Shown here one piece after another: positions 13,945 to 21,038 of a stretch of DNA of 64,000 nt (positions are counted from its first letter, which is position 1; every line of letters begins with the position of its first letter). The stretch is from a virus: the IMG/VR virus record IMGVR_UViG_3300047300_000657, positions 1 to 64,000 of that record, one strand, 5' to 3'. Both the position numbers and the translations under genes were made by a program. Under the pieces are notes generated by a model. The model saw only the letters and a program-made list of their open reading frames with translations, did no database searches and was not told the DNA's origin.

Positions 13945-14502
13945 TTATACTTGAATGTATGTAAATGGTGGCGCAACTGCCATATTAAACTCACTTGCTG
14001 CTTCTAATGCAGCTTTTAATCTAAGCTTAGGATTCTTCTGATTTTTTGTTGCATATAATGCTCCAAGTGCAACCTGACCACCGCTTCCCTCTGCCATGAA
14101 GTTAAAAACATTTTCTCCTACATGAAAGTCTTCATCTACGGTAAAGATTCTACCCTCAACTCCTACGATAAAGATTCCACCCGTATCTTCTTCTGAAGAA
14201 GACCCAATGCTTCCGTAACCGTTATCTTTGAACGCTTGCTTAACTGAATCAATAAACTTGGTTCTCATAAATTTGTCTAACCCAGAGTTTGTTTTCGTTG
14301 GAGTGTACTTTGGTGGTGTCCAGGAATACTGCAAGATTTGACCCATGCGAAATGAATCTGTGAATGCAATTCCGTATTGTCCAACTTTAAAGCACTTTGG
14401 TTCTTTACGGGACAGGATCCATCCAGTTTTGTCATCTGATGCTGCATGGTCTGATCCCATGTACACCACACCATTTTGAGCAATAGCTACGATACAGGTC
14501 AT
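13945..14502 (-). CDS. Ntn-hydrolase of the proteasome/HslV-like fold
   Basis: 185 residues. MTCIVAIAQNGVVYMGSDHA places Thr2 as N-terminal nucleophile once Met is removed. The GSD motif, the mid-region TGGIFIVGVEGRIFTVDEDF and the EGSGGQVALGALYA segment match bacterial proteasome-beta/HslV-type subunits. No pro-peptide is present. It could act as a self-compartmentalised protease or amidohydrolase. TATACT at six bases before ATG predicts a leaderless message. Confidence 0.8.
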   Translation of the reverse strand: MTCIVAIAQNGVVYMGSDHAASDDKTGWILSRKEPKCFKVGQYGIAFTDSFRMGQILQYSWTPPKYTPTKTNSGLDKFMRTKFIDSVKQAFKDNGYGSIGSSSEEDTGGIFIVGVEGRIFTVDEDFHVGENVFNFMAEGSGGQVALGALYATKNQKNPKLRLKAALEAASEFNMAVAPPFTYIQV

Positions 14503-14534
14503 GGTTCTAGTATACTAAATAAAAAATTAAAGTG

Positions 14535-14849
14535 CTAGTCTTCTAAATTTTCAGCGTGAATTTCAAGGTGCGTGAGCTTAACTAAGGTTTCTTCAAGCTC
14601 AGACCTTACGGAAATTAATTCCTGCAGGGCTTCATAATATTTACCCTTCCATTCATCTAAATCTTTTTCTAATTTATAGAGTTTTATTTGCAGATCTTTT
14701 AATTCTAATTTAAGATCAGATTGAGCTTTTTCTTCTGCTCTTTTTAACTCTATTGATTTAGCTTTTTTTTGATTATAAAAAGCAGTAACAAGTCCGCTCA
14801 GCAATGACGCAGAGATTGTTAATATAATCTGTGTGGAAGTTATATTCAT
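14535..14849 (-). CDS. Membrane-anchored coiled-coil protein, spanin-like or accessory
   Basis: 104 residues. An N-terminal membrane helix (about 7-25, ILTISASLLSGLVTAFY) is followed by a long heptad-rich coiled coil (KRAEEKAQSDLKLELKDLQ...). This plan fits an inner-membrane spanin, but no partner lipoprotein is evident, and the lysis genes lie about 1.3 kb upstream. TATAAT lies nine bases before ATG. Confidence 0.65.
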   Translation of the reverse strand: MNITSTQIILTISASLLSGLVTAFYNQKKAKSIELKRAEEKAQSDLKLELKDLQIKLYKLEKDLDEWKGKYYEALQELISVRSELEETLVKLTHLEIHAENLED

Positions 14850-14879
14850 GGTATATTAATTATACCCTAATAATGATTA

Positions 14880-15116
14880 TTAAACTAATAATTCAGAGGC
14901 AGTTATTTCATCTCCGTGATACTTCTTTTTCATAACAAATTCTTTAACAGCATCTGAACCATTTTGTCTTCCAGCCAATATTACAACCCATCTAGGCTCA
15001 AATTTTGAAGTATGGCAAGTTTCGCACATTAATAAATTAATTGGAAGTAGCTGTGACTTCTTTACAGATAGCTGATTTTTGCTTTTATTACATGAATAAC
15101 AAAGAACTTTTTCCAT
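14880..15116 (-). CDS. Conserved actinophage zinc-binding protein, 78 residues
   Basis: MEKVLCYSCNKSKNQLSVKK ... MCETCHTSKFEPRWVVILAGR follows a conserved actinophage plan: C-x2-C, C-x2-C, EPRWVVILAGR and YHGDEITASELLV. Likely a zinc-ribbon DNA- or RNA-binding protein. One-base overlap with the upstream gene. Confidence 0.8.
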   Translation of the reverse strand: MEKVLCYSCNKSKNQLSVKKSQLLPINLLMCETCHTSKFEPRWVVILAGRQNGSDAVKEFVMKKKYHGDEITASELLV

Positions 15117-15424
15117 TATTTTTTTCTCCCAGTGGTCGCTGGAACTCCTTCAAGCTCCACTCTTACTCCATATGATTCCAATATGTTTTTTACCATTTCT
15201 ATATATTCTATTATTTTTACCTTTAATGATCCATCGTATTGAATAAAATTATCTTCATAAAGCCTTATTGCAAGGAACTCAGGATACTTAACTATATCCA
15301 TCTTTAAATTTCCCGCTGGTTTATTTAATTCTCTTATCTTTTTAGCCATTTCTTTTGTATAAAATACTGGCTTGTTTGGCTCCCCAGTCCATTGATTTAT
15401 TCCATACTTAAAGTGATCTGCCAT
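15116..15424 (-). CDS. Conserved actinophage protein, 102 residues
   Basis: Begins MADHFKYGINQWTGEPNKPV and has an alpha-beta centre (PEFLAIRLYEDNFIQYD) and helix (KVKIIEYIEMVKNILESYG). Placed between a zinc protein and WhiB in the order seen in many actinophages. Function unknown. Confidence 0.75.
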   Translation of the reverse strand: MADHFKYGINQWTGEPNKPVFYTKEMAKKIRELNKPAGNLKMDIVKYPEFLAIRLYEDNFIQYDGSLKVKIIEYIEMVKNILESYGVRVELEGVPATTGRKK

Positions 15425-15725
15425 GTTTTACTTTCAACTCTTTCCACACTGCCTTTGTTTTGTGTGCGTTTCTAACTTTATCTGACGAGCCAGAGTTTAG
15501 GTAAATTCCTCCCCAAACACCATAGCTGCTGTCTGATACTCCAGCGTCATAGCAAATATCTATTACTGGGCATGACAAACATGCATTGTCTATACTTTTT
15601 GCTATATTGATATCGGATTCATACTTATCAAAAAATAAATTTGTGTCCATGCCCTTGCATAAAGCAAAATCATACCATTTTGCATCATCTTCATGGATGT
15701 TTAGATCATTTAAAATACTTGACAT
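15408..15725 (-). CDS. whiB: WhiB-like transcription factor
   Basis: 105 residues. Cys23 (ALCKGMDTNLFF) plus the C-x2-C-x5-C cluster (CLSCPVIDIC) bind the 4Fe-4S cluster; SSYGVWGGIYL is the WhiB signature loop. The tail (NAHKTKAVWKELKVKHGRSL) is basic and may contact DNA. WhiB proteins are confined to actinobacteria and their phages and act with the housekeeping sigma factor. Here it could redirect host transcription or block superinfection. Confidence 0.92.
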   Translation of the reverse strand: MSSILNDLNIHEDDAKWYDFALCKGMDTNLFFDKYESDINIAKSIDNACLSCPVIDICYDAGVSDSSYGVWGGIYLNSGSSDKVRNAHKTKAVWKELKVKHGRSL

Positions 15726-15936
15726 ATTTTTTAGGCAACTTCCATATACCTTGATCGTTTACAATTACTTTTTCAGATATACCCCAAGAGTTTCTAAACA
15801 TTCCATGTTTATCTGTATAAGCATTAGGATTATTTTTCCATATAATTAAATCGTAATTGTCCCAAAAAGATTCTTGGTTTTTATTTTGAAATCTTTTGAT
15901 GAAGACTTCAACTCCTTGCATCGTTAAATTAAGCAT
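15706..15936 (-). CDS. Conserved actinophage protein next to WhiB, 76 residues
   Basis: MLNLTMQGVEVFIKRFQNKN, then FWDNYDLIIWKNNPNAYTDK, HGMFRNSWGISEKVIVND and GIWKLPKKYVKYF. The FWDxYDLxIWKxNP and GMFRxxWGI patterns recur in actinophage genes beside whiB. Function unknown. First gene of the unit driven by the promoter at 15975-16004. Confidence 0.75.
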   Translation of the reverse strand: MLNLTMQGVEVFIKRFQNKNQESFWDNYDLIIWKNNPNAYTDKHGMFRNSWGISEKVIVNDQGIWKLPKKYVKYFK

Positions 15937-15974
15937 TTTACCCTGTCTAATAAGTCCGCCTAATTAGTAATATA

Positions 15975-16004
15975 ATTATACACCAATTAGGCGGAGCCTG
16001 TCAA
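15975..16004 (-). promoter_or_regulatory. Promoter P1 with palindromic spacer
   Basis: TTGACA (15999-16004), 18 bases, TATAAT (15975-15980). The spacer starts with AGGCtccGCCT and ends in TTGGTG, nearly the same as the promoter at 21512-21541. A 10-bp inverted repeat CCGCCTAATT/AATTAGGCGG (about 15957-15994) brackets the -10, a likely operator or hairpin. Confidence 0.7.
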
Positions 16005-16006
16005 TA

Positions 16007-16150
16007 CTATTTTTTATTTATTTTAACAATATTAACTTTTTTAATTTCATCATCAACATTAAAGATATCGTTGACATAATCAACTGCATCTTCAGCACTA
16101 AATGCTTCGACTTCTATGTCTACATCTAGTTTAATGCGATACTTGTCCAT
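16007..16150 (-). CDS. Small acidic protein, 47 residues
   Basis: ATG at 16148-16150, TAG at 16007-16009. MDKYRIKLDVDIEVEAFSAE followed by DAVDYVNDIF and a Lys-rich end predicts a small beta-alpha-beta unit. It lies three bases past the endolysin stop. Function unknown. Confidence 0.65.
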   Translation of the reverse strand: MDKYRIKLDVDIEVEAFSAEDAVDYVNDIFNVDDEIKKVNIVKINKK

Positions 16151-16152
16151 GT

Positions 16153-16731
16153 TTATTTTTTCTTAGCTGGAGCCTTTTTAACTGGGGCAGCTTTCTTTGC
16201 TGGGGCAGCTTTCTTTGCTGCTGCTTTAGGGGCTGGAGCATCCCAATCTGGACGAGCTACTGCCATTACTAGGCTATATGCTCTTTTCTTTTTATAAACT
16301 CCATCGCCATTAGCCTGGCTTCCCTTTTTATCTCCAGAAGTATTTCCTTCATATGTGATCAAGTTTTTTCCATCATTAGATACAACAATACCTACGTGCT
16401 CAGTATCTGTTGGGTTCTTGTCAAAATTAAAGAATACAACGTCACCTGGCTCTGCCTGTCCAATAGGAACAATTCTCTTATTCTTTGCAAACCATTGAGC
16501 TCCCGCATCACATGAAGCAAAACCTTTTTTTGTTGAAGCTGCAACAAGATGAACTAGTCCTGCGTCATCAAAACATCCTGATACAAACATTGCACACCAA
16601 GGCTGGTGGTTTAGGCCGTAACGTTTACCAAAAATAGTATCGTTGTTTGGTCCTTCTGAATACCCTTCATCAGCATATTTCTTTGCTGCTGCTAATACTT
16701 TTATAGCATTTGGGTGTCTGGTCTCTGCCAT
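16153..16731 (-). CDS. CHAP-domain endolysin with Lys/Ala-rich tail
   Basis: 192 residues from ATG 16729-16731 (MAETRHPNAIKVLAAAKKYA), preceded by TTAGGAGA. Catalytic residues: Cys46 (QPWCAMFVSGCF), His112 (TEHVGIV), Asn130 (YEGNTSG). The C-terminal 25 residues are AKKAAPAKKA-type repeats, a flexible basic tail likely to bind the cell wall. CHAP enzymes cut peptidoglycan peptides. Next to two holin-like genes. A longer TTG frame to 16767 is less likely. Confidence 0.85.
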   Translation of the reverse strand: MAETRHPNAIKVLAAAKKYADEGYSEGPNNDTIFGKRYGLNHQPWCAMFVSGCFDDAGLVHLVAASTKKGFASCDAGAQWFAKNKRIVPIGQAEPGDVVFFNFDKNPTDTEHVGIVVSNDGKNLITYEGNTSGDKKGSQANGDGVYKKKRAYSLVMAVARPDWDAPAPKAAAKKAAPAKKAAPVKKAPAKKK

Positions 16732-16796
16732 TTTATCTCCTAATATATTACTTTCCTTGCATGCCAAGGTATAGGACTATTATAGCATTTAATCGA

Positions 16797-17087
16797 CTAG
16801 TTTGAAGCTTTTTTATCTACGGCTGTAAATGCTGCATTAATTTCTTCAATAGTTAATTTTCCATCATCTAAAAATCCACGTGCCAGTTTTTCAACTACTG
16901 AGGCAACACCAAGAGTTCCAGCCAATATTACGGCTTTGGCTGTGCTAATTCCCACAACTGCTCCCGCTCCAATAACTGATAGTCCTGATGCTGCAAATAC
17001 TGCAACAATTCTAGCAAGAATATTGTTTATGCTTGCTATTGCTCCTCCACCAACATGTGTGGGCTCTTCAATATTTTTCTTTGCCAT
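16797..17087 (-). CDS. Holin-like membrane protein, 96 residues
   Basis: Two hydrophobic segments around residues 25-44 (ILARIVAVFAASGLSVIGAG) and 45-62 (AVVGISTAKAVILAGTLGVA), with an acidic C-terminus (FLDDGKLTIEEINAAF). Size and position beside the endolysin and a second small membrane protein support a holin or holin-like role. Confidence 0.75.
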   Translation of the reverse strand: MAKKNIEEPTHVGGGAIASINNILARIVAVFAASGLSVIGAGAVVGISTAKAVILAGTLGVASVVEKLARGFLDDGKLTIEEINAAFTAVDKKASN

Positions 17088-17088
17088 T

Positions 17089-17256
17089 TTATTCCTCCTT
17101 ATTTCTTATTGGATAAGTTACAATCCATGCAATAAATGTACATACAATTGCATAACCTACCACTGTTTTAGCAGAACCATCTAGAACAACCCAGGCAATA
17201 AACATGCCAAGAAGTGTCCATAACTGGTCTATCATATCTTTGAGTAGTTTTACCAT
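17089..17256 (-). CDS. Second small membrane protein, holin or antiholin candidate
   Basis: 55 residues, ATG 17254-17256, TAA 17089-17091. Two membrane segments (WTLLGMFIAWVVLD and VVGYAIVCTFIAWIVTY) with a short charged tail (RNKEE). Its 3' end carries AAGGAGGAATAA, which is the ribosome site of the next gene. It overlaps the PA14 gene end by seven bases. Position suggests antiholin or second holin. Confidence 0.7.
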   Translation of the reverse strand: MVKLLKDMIDQLWTLLGMFIAWVVLDGSAKTVVGYAIVCTFIAWIVTYPIRNKEE

Positions 17257-19439
17257 CTTTCATTCCTCCTTGAACCACCAGAATTTGTTCCACTTGCTGA
17301 TCCACCGCCAGACGGAGCACTTGGTGCCCCTCCACCAGTAGTCAAACCTACAGCATTTAATGCTGCTCCTGTTGCAACTACAGTTGCCACAACCATCTTG
17401 GTCGCCTCTTCTCTTTCTTCTGGAGTCATGTCTGCCCCAATACTTCCAAGCGCTGCTAATGCTGCACCTGGATCAGTTAATGCTGTTGCTAATAATGCTC
17501 CTGGATCTTGAACTAATTCAACGTTTGCTGCCACCTCAGCGGTAATAATAAGTGGGTTACCACTTTCGTCAGTACGAATTTCCACTGGTGTTGCTGGTGG
17601 CAGATCAGAATAAGAGACTCCAGATGCTTGAACTTGCGCTGCTGAGATTGATTCCCCTGGCTTAAGATTTGCTACCAAAGATGATACGACTTCTTTAATT
17701 TCTTCTTTAGATAATTCTTTTCCTGCTTTGGCTTCTTCTGTTAATTTATCTAATCTTTCTTGTTCCGCTTTTGCAGCATCTTCTTCTGCCTTGGTTTTGG
17801 CTGCTTCTTCTTTTGCTTTGGCTTCTTCTTCAGCCCTTTTTTCTTCTAATGCTTTTGCCTCTGCTTCAGCCTTTGCTTTATCTTCTGCTTCTTGCTTAGC
17901 CTTTGCTTCTGCTTCCTCCGCAGCCTTTAACTCTGCTTCCAAACGTTCTGCTTCAGCCTTAGCCTCAGCATCTGCTTTTGCCTTAGCCTCTTCCTCTGCC
18001 TTTTTAGCAGCCTCTTCTGCAGCAATTCTTTCTGCCTCTAATCTTTTTGCTTCTTCTTCAGCAGCAATTCTTTCTGCCTCTGCTTTTGCTGCAGCCTCTG
18101 CTGCTGCTTTTGCTTCTGCTTCCGCTTTTGCTTTGGCTGTTTCAGCAGCAATTCTAGCCTGCTCTGCTTCATAGGCTTGTTGTGCAGCAACTCTTGCAGC
18201 CTCTGCTGCTATTGCTGCTTGCCTAGCAATCTCTGCCTGTCTTGCTGCTTCTGCGATCCTTGCTCTTTCTGCTTCTTCTGCAGCAAGTGTTTGAGAAACA
18301 ACTTCTTGTGCTGACGCTACATTATTATTCATTACTGCCACTGCAGCCTGTACTACTACCACTGCATTTGTTAGGTTTTCTTGAGCAGTTGTTAAGTTTT
18401 GTTGTGCTGTTGTTAGGTTTTGTTGTGAGGTTTGTAAATCATTGTTAAGTATTTGTAAGGTTTGCTGTGCAACCTCAAGGTTTGTTTGTGCTGCCTGAAG
18501 TGTTTGAATTTGTTCTGGTGTTGCACTAGATGTGTTGAACTCAGATCCTGGAATTAATACCCAGCCCGTACCTGTATTTTTATACAAGGAGACATTTGCT
18601 CCTCCACCATTTTCATAAAACCATAGTATAAAATCTTTACCTATTCCTGCAGTAGTTTGAACTCCTACGACAGACCCCCCGCCACCTTTGTCATACCAAT
18701 CATTTATTACAAGCTGATTGTCTAAATATAACCTTACCCCATCATCTGCTGGGGCATGAAGATACGTTGTTCCTGTATAAGTTGGTGTCCAAATGCCTTC
18801 CCATTTAACTTGAAAATCTTCAGGGTACGTATTGGCTGGACCACCACCGCCCCACTGTTCATTAATTCCATTTGTATCAGTAGTGGTAGAAACTACCTGA
18901 CCTGCACCTAGTGGAGGTGCATTATTATATCCAATATCTTGATAGACGGTGGCCGTTAAACCAGGGCTGGTGTTTGCTTCGACTACTGCAGTTGCAGATT
19001 CTACAACCTGTGTTTTGTCTACAACAACTGCTGTCTGCGAGTCTACTGCTGTCTGAGAAACCTGTACATTTTCTTGTGCCACTTGAACTGAAACAGTTGC
19101 ACTACCAACTTGTATAATAACTGCAGTAGCACTATCTACTGCTGCTTGAGCTTGAGAGATAGAATTTTGAGCTTGCTCAATAGTGGCTGTGATAGTCTCT
19201 GTAGGACTTGCTATGGCTTCCGCTTGAACCTGTATTTGCGCTGTTGCTGTTTCAGCTTGATCGATTGCACTCTGTGCTGTTTCAATAATTACTGACGGTG
19301 TTGCAGATGTAACTGTAGAGCTATCAGATGGAGATACCTGTACAGTTATTTCATCACTAAAAGACTGTTCTGGTGGGATAAAGAATAGCCAGCCTATTAC
19401 AAAAAGGCTGAATAAAGCTAACTTTATCTTTCTAGTCAA
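17250..19439 (-). CDS. Large secreted PA14-domain protein with long coiled coil (TTG start)
   Basis: 729 residues; the start codon is TTG at 19437-19439 with AGGAGG nine bases upstream. The N-terminus is a signal or anchor (LALFSLFVIGWLFFIPP). Gln/Ala coiled coil follows (about 50-155). Residues about 160-295 form a PA14 beta-barrel (YQDIGYNNAPP, FQVKWEGIWTPTYTGTTYLH, DDGVRLYLDNQLV). A very long Ala/Glu/Lys coiled coil (about 310-590) and a Gly/Ser-rich tail end it. PA14 domains bind carbohydrate or proteins. Position beside holins suggests an envelope role, or a surface-exposed adhesin. Confidence 0.8.
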   Translation of the reverse strand: MTRKIKLALFSLFVIGWLFFIPPEQSFSDEITVQVSPSDSSTVTSATPSVIIETAQSAIDQAETATAQIQVQAEAIASPTETITATIEQAQNSISQAQAAVDSATAVIIQVGSATVSVQVAQENVQVSQTAVDSQTAVVVDKTQVVESATAVVEANTSPGLTATVYQDIGYNNAPPLGAGQVVSTTTDTNGINEQWGGGGPANTYPEDFQVKWEGIWTPTYTGTTYLHAPADDGVRLYLDNQLVINDWYDKGGGGSVVGVQTTAGIGKDFILWFYENGGGANVSLYKNTGTGWVLIPGSEFNTSSATPEQIQTLQAAQTNLEVAQQTLQILNNDLQTSQQNLTTAQQNLTTAQENLTNAVVVVQAAVAVMNNNVASAQEVVSQTLAAEEAERARIAEAARQAEIARQAAIAAEAARVAAQQAYEAEQARIAAETAKAKAEAEAKAAAEAAAKAEAERIAAEEEAKRLEAERIAAEEAAKKAEEEAKAKADAEAKAEAERLEAELKAAEEAEAKAKQEAEDKAKAEAEAKALEEKRAEEEAKAKEEAAKTKAEEDAAKAEQERLDKLTEEAKAGKELSKEEIKEVVSSLVANLKPGESISAAQVQASGVSYSDLPPATPVEIRTDESGNPLIITAEVAANVELVQDPGALLATALTDPGAALAALGSIGADMTPEEREEATKMVVATVVATGAALNAVGLTTGGGAPSAPSGGGSASGTNSGGSRRNERW

Positions 19440-19452
19440 CTGAGTTGACCTC

Positions 19453-19482
19453 CTAAGTAAAACAATATTTTTGTTTACTTAG
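19453..19482 (-). promoter_or_regulatory. Leader hairpin overlapping the ribosome site of the PA14 gene
   Basis: CTAAGTAAA...TTTACTTAG, a nine-bp stem, ends two bases inside the AGGAGG (19449-19454) of the TTG-started gene. It could hide the ribosome site, or act as a weak terminator after the FmdB-like gene; no T-run follows. Confidence 0.5.
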
Positions 19483-19508
19483 TAATTATATCAGAATGTT
19501 AGTTTAAA

Positions 19509-19691
19509 CTACTTAGGATTATCTGTTTTATAAAACCCATTACCCTTAAACTGTACGCCAGTCGGTGTGTAGTGTCTACTCATTTCTTTGCTACAATTTT
19601 CACAAATTTGTGTTGGCCTATATTCTGATATAGACATTGTAATAGGTATTATCTTATCTGTACACTCACATTTAAACTCGTATACTGGCAT
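19509..19691 (-). CDS. FmdB-like zinc-ribbon protein, 60 residues
   Basis: From ATG 19689-19691 (MPVYEFKCECTDKIIPITMS), with TAATG overlap of the upstream stop. Cys8/Cys10 and C-x2-C (ICENCSKEM) form the ribbon; TPTGVQFKGNGFYKTDNPK is typical of FmdB-type small regulators, found often in phages. Function in phage unknown. Confidence 0.8.
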   Translation of the reverse strand: MPVYEFKCECTDKIIPITMSISEYRPTQICENCSKEMSRHYTPTGVQFKGNGFYKTDNPK

Positions 19692-19894
19692 TACTTTCTT
19701 CCCCACTGAATATAATTCCAACCACGCTCATGTGCGTAGTAAATGAATATTTTAACCACTGTTTCCCAAAATGCAATTGCTCCTGAAAGAGTTGCATTTC
19801 CAGTAAGAACATAAGCAACAATAAAAGATGATAGGGTTCCCCATATACGATAGCTCATTGCTTTTGCAAAAGATCTAGCTTTTGTTACTGTCAT
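19691..19894 (-). CDS. DUF2061 small membrane protein (second copy)
   Basis: 67 residues: ARSFAKAMSYRIWGTLSSFI ... FWETVVKIFIYYAHERGWNY. Two membrane helices and the HERxW end define DUF2061. Same K-A-M/S-x-R-x-W start as the neighbour at 19891-20097, so probably a tandem duplication. Function not known. Confidence 0.8.
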   Translation of the reverse strand: MTVTKARSFAKAMSYRIWGTLSSFIVAYVLTGNATLSGAIAFWETVVKIFIYYAHERGWNYIQWGRK

Positions 19895-20097
19895 TCTTTA
19901 CCCCACGACACCGAGTTCCATATTCTTTCATGGTAGTAGTAACAAACAAAATTAACTGCATTAGTTATGACTGTTGCCATTGTAGCCATATTTATGTCTT
20001 TGCTTAAGGCATAGAGAGTTATAAATGTTGTTAATAAAGCAATTACTCTCCATGTCATTGATTTAGCAAATGATCTTTTTTTAGAGACCTTCATCAT
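19891..20097 (-). CDS. DUF2061 small membrane protein (third copy)
   Basis: 68 residues: KRSFAKSMTWRVIALLTTFI ... AVNFVCYYYHERIWNSVSWG. Start is ATGATG. Overlaps the adjacent copy by four bases. Different host-like sequences in the two copies suggest that they form a heteromeric pair. Confidence 0.8.
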   Translation of the reverse strand: MMKVSKKRSFAKSMTWRVIALLTTFITLYALSKDINMATMATVITNAVNFVCYYYHERIWNSVSWGKE

Positions 20098-20212
20098 CTA
20101 TATCCTCTTTAAACCAGTCTGAGTACAGTCGTGCTTCTGCATCTGCAATTTTATTGTCTAAAAATATACTAAATACCCAATTCTTTACGCTTTTCAGTAG
20201 CGCTAATAGCAT
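20081..20212 (-). CDS. Possible small protein overlapping the kinase 3' end, 43 residues
   Basis: ATG 20210-20212 to TAA 20081-20083, starting inside the kinase gene. MLLALLKSVKNWVFSIFLDN then ADAEARLYSDWFKEDIDDEGL. The acidic end with LYSDWFKED appears protein-like; the overlap of 44 bases and lack of a ribosome site make it uncertain. It fills the gap between the kinase and DUF2061 genes. Confidence 0.4.
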   Translation of the reverse strand: MLLALLKSVKNWVFSIFLDNKIADAEARLYSDWFKEDIDDEGL

Positions 20213-20930
20213 GAATTTTTTCCCCCAAATCTATTTGTTCAATCTTGTATCCTACATCACGACCATAGACAATGTTTGTAATATTAGGTAGCCTTAAAAC
20301 CATTGCTTGTTTCATAAAATCATCTTTATCAATATAACCCTTTACCTGATCAAATGTAAGAGGATCCTTCTCACTGGTATTATATGTATTACGAACTCCA
20401 AGAAGAACTTGATTTGTTCGCTTACCAGCTTCTTTATACAAAGCATGATGACCTTCGTGCCATGGTTGGTATCTACCAAGCATGAGTGTTGTTGGGGCAG
20501 ACCAATCATGGAGACCAAACTGATTAATGATTGTTGATGCTTTTTGATCAGGGTCAAGCAAATGGCTTGGAAACCCAATATCATATTCAGACGGCTCTTC
20601 AAACATCTTATTTGTATCTTCAAATCTTCCTTGTTGAATTGTATACATGTAAACAAGAATGTCAGGTTTACCAAATGCCTCTCTTGTTTCTTTTGTTGGG
20701 CATACAAAATCTACAATTACTGGAGCAACTCCCTGATTGGCAATAAGTCTTGCCATTTCTCCCATACGTCTTGCTTGCTCAATTCTATCTTCTTTTGTAA
20801 ATCCTAAATCTGAATTTACTGTAGCACGAACTTCATCTGCGTTTAGATGAATTGCATTAATTCTTTCTTTTAAAGCTTTAGCAAGAAATGTTTTGCCAGA
20901 ACCTGGTAGTCCTATAATTTGTATGATCAT
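20169..20930 (-). CDS. APS-kinase-like / nucleotidyltransferase fusion protein
   Basis: 253 residues. Residues 1-140 are kinase: Walker A GLPGSGKT (7-14), DFVCPTKETREAFG (74-87) as in adenylylsulfate kinases. Residues 148-253 are a nucleotidyltransferase: GRYQPWHEGH with HxGH (158-161) and ISATEKR (242-248), as in NMN adenylyltransferase/NadM-type enzymes. It could make PAPS for the sulfotransferase at 4352-4942, or serve nucleotide or NAD metabolism. The two activities of the fusion have not been assigned to one pathway here. Confidence 0.8.
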   Translation of the reverse strand: MIIQIIGLPGSGKTFLAKALKERINAIHLNADEVRATVNSDLGFTKEDRIEQARRMGEMARLIANQGVAPVIVDFVCPTKETREAFGKPDILVYMYTIQQGRFEDTNKMFEEPSEYDIGFPSHLLDPDQKASTIINQFGLHDWSAPTTLMLGRYQPWHEGHHALYKEAGKRTNQVLLGVRNTYNTSEKDPLTFDQVKGYIDKDDFMKQAMVLRLPNITNIVYGRDVGYKIEQIDLGEKIHAISATEKRKELGI

Positions 20931-21032
20931 TTAAAATCTTTCTGTTTGGTGAGCAGTTTATTCACATGCTCAGGTGAATCCTAAGGCGTAACTATTGCCC
21001 GTGTCTCTCCGAACTCGGATCGACACTATAAT
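20931..21032 (-). promoter_or_regulatory. Promoter and structured 5' leader of the kinase fusion gene
   Basis: TATAAT at about 21027-21032 is followed by roughly 90 untranslated bases. Hairpin 1: GTGTC...GACAC (21001-21025) enclosing CCGA/TCGG. Hairpin 2 can form TGAGCA/TGCTCA or instead TTCAC/GTGAA (20950-20978); the two pairings exclude each other. AGAAAGA lies near the ATG. Suggests a regulated leader. Confidence 0.45.
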
Positions 21033-21038
21033 TATACC

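Noticed and set aside
17728-18174. Plus-strand Ser/Ala-rich frame opposite the PA14 protein
   Set aside because: It mirrors the low-complexity coiled-coil repeat and lacks a start signal.
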